DNA from: Astropecten irregularis
Lineage: Eukaryota; Echinodermata; Asteroidea; Paxillosida; Astropectinidae
Length of the DNA stretch: 64,000 bases
Assembly: GCA_963971285.1 (NCBI GenBank)
Contig: OZ020254.1
Location: 14,104,932-14,168,931, forward strand
Direction: 5' to 3'
Shown here piece by piece: positions 11,891 to 22,200 of the stretch; position 1 is the stretch's first letter; the number at the start of each line of letters is the position of its first letter. Under the pieces are notes generated by a model. It searched no databases and was not told the DNA's origin. It worked only from the letters and a program-made list of their open reading frames with translations. A program made the position numbers and the translations under genes.

Positions 11891-12116
11891 TTACAGATGT
11901 ATTTTACTATTTCTTATTATGTTGAATAAGAAAAAAAGGAAACAATAAAACAAATCCCGCTGCTTCTTTTTCTCATTTTTTCTCTCTTTTCGCGCGATAT
12001 GATTATGCAAATTTGTTCGTACCGTATTGGCCTGAACCCCCTCCCCCTGTACGCATGGGGTACGCATCGGTAACCCCCCCCCCCCCCCCTTCGTGAGTAC
12101 GTACTTTATGGACGGC

Positions 12117-13192
12117 CCCTTGGTCCAAATCGGAGATCCGTCATGGATTACCTGGAAAACTATTTCCAGAAGTTTGTTCAAGGCCGAACGGATGACAAGG
12201 TTCTCCTCCTTGTATGATGGTCACAAGTCCCCATGTCTCAATTTCAGTAATTGACTGATGGGCAAAACAGCACAATATTTAGCTGTTTGTTTTGCCTCCG
12301 CACACGAGCCATCTTCTCCACCACTGGATGTTGGCTGTTTTAGACCCTGAGACGAAACTCGGCAAGTACGTGCACTGCCATTGACAAATTCTCCATCTGC
12401 GAACTTGCTTGTAAAACATACACAGTGGCATCATCACCAAGCAATCTTCGCAACTCGTTCAAGAAGACGGGGATGTTTCCCTTGACTTTCCCGTAACTGG
12501 GCATGAGCGCTGAGCCACTGACTGACGACAACTTTATAAGTTGTGGTCAGTCAGTGGCTCAGCGCTCATGCCCAGTAAAGCCCTTGTGAATAGGTCAGAG
12601 AGTACCAGTGCGCATGGTCAGTCCAAATGTGTGAAAATGTCTGGAGAAGAAGGACTAACAGTAAGGAAGACTTATTTGGTCACAGAGAGCAACAAATGGG
12701 TCAGAGAAAAAAAAGAACAGAAGAAATGAGGGTACCTGAGCACCATTGTCGGTGGCAGAGCAATCACTGAGGAAACTGTTTATCGGAAAGTCCAAGAACA
12801 CATATCAACTGCATCAAAAAACACAGAACAGCTGACAATACAATGTATCACATCATCAAAGGAAAAGAAATGTTGCCTTAAAAAGAAATCAGCCTGCACA
12901 AAATAATGTGTCACCATCAACACAACTTGAACCATCAACCACTGGAGTTGCAAGTCTTCAATGGCAAAATCTGTCAAGTGGATCTAGTGATGAAAGTGAC
13001 TCTGGTGATAGCTGCTGTGTCTGTCACAGACCAAAGAACTTGCCAATTCTATGTACTTTATATCCTGGGGACAGTGTATGCATGGGACCATGCAGACACA
13101 AGGTTCAGGTTGCTCGACTAAGGACAAATGATACGTTTCATTGCTCCTCAGTACCACATCACCGCAGCGCCGCAGAAGAGTGGGAATGCTAA
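12117..13192 (+). pseudogene. Pogo/jerky-type transposase, 3' part, broken
   Basis: This resumes the frame interrupted at 6,673: MDYLENYFQKFVQ and DDKVLLL are followed after one frameshift by YDGHKSPC, the DGHxS box with the second catalytic Asp of DDE_1 transposases. Then comes PPLDVGCF, matching the conserved PLDVGxF motif near 12,320-12,345. From 12,496 an 81-bp inverted repeat disrupts the gene. At about 12,985-13,190 an acidic serine-rich stretch leads into DSCCVCHRPKNLP, resembling the cysteine-rich tail of jerky-like transposases. Stops and shifts are plain, so it is dead. Confidence 0.65.
12496..12576. repeat. Inverted repeat (hairpin) within the transposase remnant
   Basis: ACTGGGCATGAGCGCTGAGC on the left is matched by its inverse GCTCAGCGCTCATGCCCAGT on the right around ACTTTATAAG. 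It looks like an inverted duplication of transposase sequence, since the frame runs backwards on the left side. Confidence 0.8.
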
Positions 13193-13274
13193 TGGAGGGG
13201 TTCAGTTTGCTATGGTTGCTATAGATATTTACCCAGTGTACAGTACACAAACACTGTCAAAATTGGCAACTTAA

Positions 13275-13650
13275 AGGGATTGCATACGTTTGGTAATTTG
13301 AGCCTATTGTTTGTTTCAAACCAATATAATTGTATATATATACCATAAAACTAACCTGTGAAAGTTTCAATTCAAAAGGTGGTAGCGTTTGTGAGATTTT
13401 GGCGACAAACTAGAGCGGTTATTTCACGCCAGATAACAGTAAGTCAATAGCTGAGAAGCGTTACGGCCATAACGCTTCTCAGATTCATAATTTTTGGAGA
13501 TAAAAAGTGACATATTTTTCCATAACCGCGGTACTTCGAATTGAACGTTTCTCAATATGCATTATACTATCCAAAGCAGCTGTACTTCTCACCAAGTAAG
13601 TTTTTATTGCCATAAATTTTCAGAGTCATTACCAAACGTATGCAATGCCT
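13275..13650. mobile_element. MITE with TTAA target duplication
   Basis: The ends AGGGATTGCATACGTTTGG and CCAAACGTATGCAATGCCT are inverted, and TTAA flanks both sides (13,271-13,274 and 13,651-13,654), as for piggyBac-like and Kolobok-like transposition. A 30-bp palindrome with the arm CTGAGAAGCGTTACGG sits at about 13,452-13,483. Confidence 0.85.
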
Positions 13651-13822
13651 TTAAGAGAAAAAAGAGGTGCTCTAATCCGTCAATGGTTACTTTTTCAAAA
13701 CTTTAATACAAATTAATAAATTATTGAATTAATTCTTAACTGAGTGGAAATGCAAATAAATGTGTTAGAATTAGTAAACATTAGAAAAAGCCCCTTAACC
13801 ATTGATTTGTCTATTGTTTCAG

Positions 13823-13990
13823 ATTGCTTGTTGCCTCCGATTGTTTGTTGTTGTCTCAGCCAACTTAAAATGGCTGGAAATATGGGATAAAGGTACCAAC
13901 ATAATCTTCTTTTCGGGTAGCTGGGATGGGACACGTCCGTACATTTTTTACGATTGGGAAAACAAGTACAGGCCGTGCGTTCGCCGTTCG
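13823..13990 (+). CDS. Possible upstream coding exon of the EVC-like gene
   Basis: The 56-codon frame is open between a TTTCAG acceptor and a GGTGAGT-type donor, and its phase (0 at both ends) fits the exon at 16,220. It starts with a hydrophobic run (CLRLFVVVSANLKW) and ends RPYIFYDWENKYRPCVRRS. No ATG lies in it. It could also be chance: there is no homology support, and the known short EVC N terminus does not need it. Confidence 0.15.
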
Positions 13991-14190
13991 GTGAGTTAAA
14001 AGTTGAAACGTTCGCCATTCCTAGTAACTACATGCGTGATCATCATTTAATATTCTTTGACAGTTCGGAGAAATCTTACATGAAACAAGCTACAATGTCA
14101 AACGTTTGCTTCTGCATGAGTTTTTTTGCAGATGTGCAATGTTCCTTCAACACCACCGTAGAAAGCCCAATCTCTATGCATAATTGATTA

Positions 14191-14268
14191 GATGACGTCA
14201 GAGATTTAGAGGTTGCTTGGATTTGGTAAACATTCTGCGAGGTTGAGAGGATCGCGCGGCATTAGTTG
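14191..14268 (+). promoter_or_regulatory. Candidate promoter / 5' UTR exon for the EVC-like gene
   Basis: A perfect TGACGTCA (CREB/ATF site) at 14,193 is followed by GGTTGCTTGGATTTGGTAAAC, two half-sites resembling an RFX X-box but too far apart, then a CpG-rich stretch ending in TTG|GTAAGG. Such a short non-coding first exon would splice to 16,220. X-boxes are expected at ciliary genes, but this one is imperfect. Confidence 0.25.
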
Positions 14269-14780
14269 GTAAGGGTTTGTGATATTTTGGACCTTTAAGT
14301 GCTTAGCTTTCGTTTTAAGAATCAATGTTTTTATGAGACAATGTTATGTTTAGCTATTTAGACGTCTTTGATATCGAATTTAGTCTCGAACGTGACGTGT
14401 AGCGATATGTGAATTTGTAAGCGAAATGTTATTGACACGTAGGCCTACTCCGTTGGCCTAGCCTAGGCTATATTATAGCAGGCTGTGGTTGTTATTGTCA
14501 CGTGTTTTTCTCTCGCTAGTTTTAAATTTTAATTTTTAAGGCAATAATTTGCCTGCACTGGCAATTCTGCCTGCAAACGCTCTTTTGACGTTCTCTTACT
14601 CTGATTAGCCAAATTGTGGTAGGCCTAGGTGTAGTAACAGGTAGGCCTAGGCCTACAATTTAATTTAAAGGGAATTAGGGCCTAGCCCCTGGGCTGTTGG
14701 TCGGCAACACGTCATTAACTTACTCTAGTATAGCCCTACTATAAAAGTACTAGTACTACTAGCCTACTAGGCCGAATGTC

Positions 14781-14892
14781 AGACAAGTCAACCGCGGGAC
14801 AACTTGACTCGAAACAACTCGACTCCAAAGACAACTCGACTCCGAGACAGCTTGGCTCCAAAGACAACTCGACTCCGAGACAACTCGACTCC
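14781..14892. repeat. Short tandem repeat, GACAACTCGACTCC unit
   Basis: Imperfect tandem copies of GACAACTCGACTCCGA/AAA run for about 110 bp. Non-coding. Confidence 0.8.
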
Positions 14893-15639
14893 ATAGGCTG
14901 GGTGTGCGCGACGAAACAATAATTATATAGGCCTAAACGAAAATGTATGTGATTGTTAATAAAAAAAATTTTGATAGTAGTAAATAAAGAAGCAAAAGGG
15001 CTGCTTGTCGGCATGTAAAAAACAGACTATTTGCGGGCCGTGGCGTCAGGTTGGCCGTGTCAATTTGCGGAGTTGTTCACATGACCGGGGGCAGTGCAGT
15101 GTACCGTACCACGGCTCACGGCTGTGCCGTGGCCGACAGCCAAGATGAGCTTAGCGGGCACGCTGCAGCTGGCTAGTTTGAAGTACACGGGCCGGAGTCA
15201 ATGTTTCAATAATAAACTAGACCTGTGTTTGTTGGTAACAAACACTGAGCTGTTTCGCGTATGTTTTATAGAATATAAAAAAACAAACTTGTATACAATT
15301 GGCCCAGAGATATAGCAGTGTCTGAATTGTTGTAAACATGCAGGAGCGTCATCACTCGTCCATCAATACACGTATAGGCCTACACAAACACACGGCCATA
15401 AGAAACACAGAAATGGCAGAGTCTACTATAGGCCAGCGCACATAGTACACTGTACGTATGGTTGTTGTATATTGGGCAGTGGAAACAGCAAAATGATTGA
15501 TTTTCTAACTCGTCATGCTCCGTTCACGTGTACACAATTGGCCCACTACTACGGATAGCCATATCAGCGGTCCAAAAAGTTCCCAAGCCCGTGTTTTGTG
15601 TTATGTTTGACTCTTATTTTTTTGTTATTTATAAAAAAA

Positions 15640-15950
15640 TCAATAAAAAATCAGCTGATGACGTCATCATGACGTCATTTCACATATAGGATATTAGTAC
15701 CATTTCCTACCTACGCACCAAGTTTCATTACGATCAGATATTCGCTTATATGTGTTTCTGGGAAAAAATGGCAAAATTAATTATTCAAAAATCAATAAAA
15801 AATCAGTCGATGACGTCATCGTGACGTCACCTCACAATTGCAATTCTAGTATCATTCCCTACCTACCCACCAAGTTTCATCATCATGGGATATTCCCTTA
15901 TATGAAAATCTGAAAATCGGCTTTTTGATGACGTCATCATGACGTCACAA
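15640..15950. repeat. Tandem block with three double CRE palindromes
   Basis: Units of roughly 120-150 bp each carry GATGACGTCATCATGACGTCA (or CGTGACGTCA), at about 15,656, 15,810 and 15,928. The intervening DNA repeats TCAATAAAAAATCAG and CACCAAGTTTCAT. The six TGACGTCA-type sites could bind CREB/ATF/bZIP factors, but the unit behaves as a repeat. Confidence 0.7.
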
Positions 15951-16014
15951 CTTTTTGGTATTTTGTGGCATATACCTATAGCCTAACAAACATTTTACGT
16001 TTGAATAAAATAAC

Positions 16015-16135
16015 CTTAAAGGTAATTTATCATATTTTGGGTTTTGTAGAAAATGCAGATTTGTGAGCAAAAATATCAAGAAAAATACAGTAACAGTCAT
16101 CTGAAAATTTCAGTCTGATACGGTGCCCACTGTGA
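16015..16135 (+). repeat. MITE fragment, first TTAA family
   Basis: It begins TTAAAGGTAATTTATCATAT and carries GTAACAGTCATCTG and GATACGGTGCCCACT, matching the family copies. The 3' half is missing. It ends about 85 bp before the first recognised EVC exon. Confidence 0.7.
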
Positions 16136-16219
16136 AAGGAAAAAATCTTGCCAATTCCCCAAACTCTCAGAAAAAGAGCCAAACTGTCATGTATTGTTAC
16201 TTACTTGTTTTGTGTTTAG

Positions 16220-19200
16220 AATGCCAAGATGTCGTGTATCGATGTTGAAGTGGTCTTTCCTGCAAGTTTCTGGACAGTAGATGCTGTGGAAGTCACGCTT
16301 GCTATCATCTTTGGTCTTTTGGTTGGTGTCGTCATTTCAGTGATTGTAGCACGATGTTTCTTCCAGGAATTGGCCAAAGACAGGGTAAGTTGAAGGGGCC
16401 AGGTTGGCAGGTTCACCAGGCACATCATTATAAGCTTAAAAATTAGCTTAGCAATGATTTGACTAAGCAAGCTTAATGTCATCAAATAAGGGAAATTGAC
16501 CAGTTGGTTTATTTGACCAGTCAGTTTACTTCAAGTGGTTATTTGATGATCATATTGATTAAAAAAGTCGCATCCTCTTTGAGTGATCCCCCATGAACTG
16601 TTTCTCAGATTGTAGCATTACTTATGTTGCGCATATCTTCAATGATCCTTGGGATATGGCAGTATGTGAGTGGTTTCATGGCTTCTGACTGCCAAACGAA
16701 CAAAGATAATTGACTATTAGGGACACCACCAACATAGGACTGGATAGCTAAGTTGGTAAATGCCTATTTACACATACGCGACTTTGTTGCAATGATTTTG
16801 TATAGTCGTGTGACAAAGTACGCGATATGTCGCGCCACTTCTTCCAAATTTTAATGATAAAAATAAAAAACAGACTTAACTCTTTTTCAAAAAATTGCCA
16901 CCTCATATGCCTCGTCGTCTCATGCTCAAAAGAATATAGTTTGCTACTGGTATTTTGGCAGCTAGGGAGATGCTTGGAGCATCATACCGTCAGAAGGAGA
17001 TCAGATCATAATTAAGCCTAATTATGTTGTCTTTTGACTCTTTTCACCCAGCATATCTTAGTTGGATGCCTCGTACAATTCATTGTATTTCTGGAACTCA
17101 GTTATTATTTTCTTGTCCATCTTGTCCAATCAATACAGCTGGCACGTAATAGGACATAGGGAAATACGTATGCAACTTTTTTTGTCACGTAACAAAATCA
17201 CTTTTAATTTTATTTCAAGTTGCGCTACTTTGTCGCATAAATGTAAACACGCCCCTTGATTTGTGCATGTTTTTTGTAAAAACGTGCGACAACAAAGTCA
17301 CGTATGTGTAAATAGACCTTTACAGCGCCAGTACGGTATTACGGAGGTTGCTGGTTACAATCTCACTCCAGTCAATTTTTCTTTGTTGACTATTCAAGCT
17401 ACTTCATAAGCAAAGATTATTTTATCAGCCACGATCAATTGAATTTTGTCATTGTGCAAAAGTGTGCATTTCATGTTTGAGAAAATATTTTTAGTGTTAA
17501 GATGTTGAAATATCCAATATATTTCAGATTCAAAGATCGGAGGAGAAAGATTGGACCAACAGTGGCATGTATGAAAAGCGGATTTCTTATGTTCCATCAG
17601 ATGAAGTAAGTGAATTAAAAATGGAGCCTTGTGCGTATAAAAACTTCTTATAAAGTATATTGATATTTGCCAGAATTTCAAAAATCATCTTTGTTTATTT
17701 TCTAATTAATCAGAAGAGAAAACCAATAGAATAAGTGCCACATTTGTCTGAGGCCTTGCTGAAGGTCATATTTGCTACAGATCTTCCTCTAGGACACATT
17801 CGCCACTTTTGGATGCTAGCTAGGCTTGGATCTACAATCTGTTGAGGTTTCTGGTACAAAATCTTGAGTAAAACCAGTTTGATACAATGGACCACTCAAG
17901 TTATGACCACTGTCAATCCACTCAGGACAATATATAAAATTATACAATATACCTATATTCAGATTGCTGGAAAGGAGAATATGATTGGGTCCTGATTTAT
18001 AGTTCAAGCAAGACTTATCGCATAATAAGCCATTTGCAAGTTACATCTGAATAGTATCTGGTACATAGACTTCTCATTGCACATAAACACTCCATTTTGA
18101 ATTTCCCAGACTAAAGACTGTTGCTATATCACGTGATTCGGGGCAAGCTTTTGCATAGTGATACCCACTTTGAAATGGACTGGTTCCCATATGCCACTCT
18201 TATCCATTATAAACAGTGCATTGGTGCAAGACGTCTGTTATGTGACAAAGCAAAAGCTTGCCCGTATCATGTGCCATAGAAGCAGAGTCTAGTCTGGGAA
18301 ATTCAAACTGGGGTGTTTATGTGCAATGAAAGAATCCTGTGTACTATTAGATTTAACTTGCAATGGCTTGTTGGTTAGAGCTTGACATTGTTGCAAACTA
18401 AACGTTAAGACAAAGGAATATGGAGATTGTTCAATTTGATGAAATTGATGTTTTTCTGTCAAAGGTACCACTGACGGATATACAGCATATCAATGAGACA
18501 CCTATGTCTAACAACAAGAGCCGTAGACAGAGTAGTGTAAGTGCTAAAGAATTCCACAGCCAAGTGACGATTGATAGCTATGATGTTGAGAAGCAAGAGG
18601 AGGTGGATATCTACTGCTCTCTGATTGCTGCTCTCACCAAGACATCCATGTAAGTATGCAGGAGATAATCCATGAAAGGTTCAAGGAGATGTATGGCCAG
18701 CATTGTATGAAATACAATGATGGATTGAGAAATATAAGTCCAGATTTAGGCTTGGGCGGTTTTCCAGTTTTTCGGTTTTATTCAGTTTTATGTTATGAAT
18801 ATTAAATTATTTTGGTCAGGAAATAGATAATATGCAAATTAGGCTTGCCGTTCACATGTACGTGGATGAGCACTGCATACTCACACAAAAAAATCACATG
18901 CTGGCTCAGGTGGGTTTCGAACCCACGACCTCCTGCTTACTAGTGCAGATGCCATACAGCTAGGCCACTGAGCTAGCTGGGGTCAGCGGGGTGAATCGAA
19001 TCCAATATCGCGACGGGTACCGCAGTAAATCATGAATATTAAATGATTTTACACATTTACAAAGTCAGGGTCTTATGCTGTTTTGTCATTTTTAATATCT
19101 TTTAAAACCGCCCAACCTTATCCGGATTGTCGGATTGTACTTCAGTGAATTTTAAGGCAAAATGAAGTGTGCATGGTGACCCAGCAATCAACAATTGCTT

Positions 19201-22200
19201 TGTTTTTCCTAATTATGATGCAAGAAACTTCACATAAAGTAAAAACCGGTCTGAAAGTTGCATTTCAAATATATAGCTGTGGCCATATAACACACTAGCC
19301 CACGGAAATGACACTATCACTGGCTAGTGATTGACATGTGTGCATAGACCTTTTCGCTTATAGGTGGCCTGTGGTATTTTGTGCAAACTACTATTTCACA
19401 ATGCATTTCTCCTATACCTTTATTACACTCCTTCCCTATCCATTAAAAGGTTCATGTGTGACAACCACAGCTAGAGATTCAATACATGGCCTATAAAATT
19501 TGTGTGACTTTTACAGGGTGAAAATTCAGACTGAACTGAGCTTGCAAGATTACCGGGAGACACAACTGCTTGAGGAGCAATTGTTCCAAGAGAAGACAAC
19601 TGTAAGCATGAAAATTCAAATTTGGTTTCATTTGCACCATAAGCTCCCTCAAGCCCAAAGAACACTTTGCCAATTTTTGTGTGGCATCAACTAGCTGCAA
19701 ATAAGATGTCTTTGTAAATTGGTCAACATTTCCTATAAAAATCTGGAGTAAAAAGGTGATAAAAACTACTTTAATGGGGCCAATTCCATAGAGCTGCTTA
19801 AACACCAAAATTTGCTTAAGTACCAAAATTCTTGATGAATTAAATCAGTATGACTGCCAAAACTCCTTGTGAATGTAATACAGTAAAACCTCGATGAGTC
19901 GAAACTCAAGGGAATGAATGTAAACTTCGACTCATCCAAGCTTCGACTCACGAATGTTTTGAATGGTGAAGTCAAATTGTGCACATAGAATAGGGGGATC
20001 GACTCACAATAGAAGTGGCATGTTCCGTCGCTCAAATTACATGTACACGCACTTCACTTTCAATTATTTATTTGTATAATGTATGATGAATAATAAATTG
20101 TATGAGGTTTTTATACATTTCTCACCTGAGCGCCGTTATTTGTCTTCTAAAAAAAATACGCGTTTCATATCCGCACCGTTATTGCGATAAAAAAATAATC
20201 CATCGCCATGATCGCGTGAGATCGCTCAATTTTCAAAGAGTTAAGCTTGGATTTTTGTTTGGAAAACATGATTATAAAAATGCATCTTTTATCTTTCTTT
20301 AATTAAAATGAGGTACAAAATGATCTTCAAGCCCGTACTGCAAAACAAACATGTGTAATGTGCGTAACGACTCAGTCAACGAGCTGTCAAAAAACACCAA
20401 ACATGTAAACACACGCTGTACATACAGCGAGCACGTGCGTGTTATGCTCCATAGGGGTTGGAGTCAATGATCAATTGCTGTACCCCCCTTAGTCTTTGCT
20501 CCAGACGTTAAAATAGCCAAACGTGAATGCGGTACATGTACGCGTGCATTATCACGGTAATGTGTGCGTTCAGTGCGGTTGTATTTAGGCTACGTGCGCT
20601 AACCCCGAGTCAGTCTTTGTTCCAGACGTTAAGTTGGCCGAACATGAATGGGGTGCATGTACGCGTGCATTGTCATGGGTTCAGTGCGGTTGCATTTAGG
20701 CTACGTGGATTGCGGAAGTGTTGTGTGTCAAAGCATTGTTGTGTACCGCATGGGGCCAACATAGCATAACCTGCATCGCATGCAGTCAATCTCCACGCAA
20801 TAGGTGACTCATTTCTTCACAATGGGTACGTGAAAGCCGAGTAACCACATTAAAATAGACACCGCGGAGTTTATAGAAAAGTTCTCAAGTCATTATAACA
20901 CCTAATTAAGACAGACTCGGCCACGATTTTTTCATTGTTCGGAACGGGAAATCTTCGACTCAAACGGGCTTTTGACACAGGTAATTCGACATACGAAAGT
21001 ATTTTTGTACACAGAAGCCTATTCTTTCGGCGGGAATAAAGCATCACTTCGACTTAAGCGAGCTTTCGGGTCATACGAGGTTGACTTATCGAGGTTTTAC
21101 TGTACAAGTCAAAAGCAGTAAACATCACACAAAAATTTGGTTGGTAATCCTGTTTGAGCAAGGAAGGCTTTACATGCTTATAAAAGCAATTTTTGTGCTA
21201 AAGCAGTTCTATGAAACTGGCCCCAGATCATACCAATGTGCCTTGCCACAATAAAACTAAAAGGAAACAGGCTAGTTTGCACTACAATGGGGATTGTGTT
21301 ATGATAGATACAATATTGTTCCAAAACCTGGACCTTTGTTTGCGCTGAACCTCCAGTGTGCATTTTCTGCATTCAACGGAAAAGAAACATGCTTGAGTAT
21401 AAAAGTGGATGGGGGTGGTTTCTCTGATCTGTATGAACAAGCAAGGTGTCTTATGATTGATTCTCATCCAAACTGCCTGTAATTTTTATTCTCATCCACT
21501 TTGATGCTCACTTTCAGGTCTTACCTATAAAAAACTAGCTTTGTAACACGGTGAAGGTTGCATTTATGAAGTACACCTGTTTCAAACATTCTAACATAAT
21601 GGCCTTTTTGAAACAGAGGCTCAGACTTAGGCTCCGGCTCCGGCTTCATTTCGTGAATCCATTCTAAAATAAGGGCTATCATAGAAGAGGCTTTTGGCTT
21701 TGGTTCGGAAGTAGATTCTCTGGTTTGAAAATGAAAACAGAGCTACAGCTTCAATGAAAAACCACAACCTATATTTTACAGCACATTGGTGACGGAACCT
21801 AAGCCTGAACCTGAGCCTGAGCTTCCGTTTCAAACAGGCCTAAGCTGTCAAAGGAAATGCTTGTATTCTTGTGCTGTTGAACATTTTCTGTGTTTTTGGT
21901 CTCTGTACAGGTCTTCCTGCAACTTCTGAGGATTATTTTGGGCAAGTTTGTCGCCAAGGAGAGGTTGGAAGAGGAAGAGGTAGAGAGACTCCTTGAGAAG
22001 TACAATGAGGTAAGAAAGATGGTTGAGAAGGCTGAAGGTTTGTGAGAGAGTAGCAAGGTGGTTTAACTTATCGTGTGCCTGCACTAGTAAGCATTCGCTT
22101 TATTGAATCTTGCCTGAGCAACTCTGAAGATTTTATTTGTGTGTTGGGCACATAAAGAGCTTTTAATGGCTGGAAATTTGTTAGGGTAAGCCTTTATTAC

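Larger units (their letters stand above)
6674..12116. mobile_element. Composite insertion with GGGGCCGTCC ends, inside the transposase
   Basis: The left end reads GGGGCCGTCCACGTACGCAC and the right end is the inverse, GTACGTACTTTATGGACGGC followed by CCC. The pogo-type reading frame stops at the left end and resumes in the same frame at the right end, so both ends are real insertion boundaries. The interior is modular: a short GTACGC-rich inverted repeat (6,674-6,797), a tRNA-like module (6,895-7,384), two palindromic blocks (7,473-7,845), the 7,976-11,503 element, and a second GTACGC block (11,629-11,890). Parts recur near 39.7-40.2, 43.6, 47.7 and 49.5 kb. No transposase of its own is visible. 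The flanking duplication is short or ambiguous (TT or TTGG). Confidence 0.6.
19776..21224. mobile_element. MITE with GGGGCCAATTCCATAG ends, interrupted
   Basis: GGGGCCAATTCCATAGAGC at the left and GTTCTATGAAACTGGCCCC at the right are inverted, with GCTTAA(A/G) and AGCAATTTTTGTGC words inside each end. Most of its length is a nested element (19,881-21,102). Confidence 0.7.
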
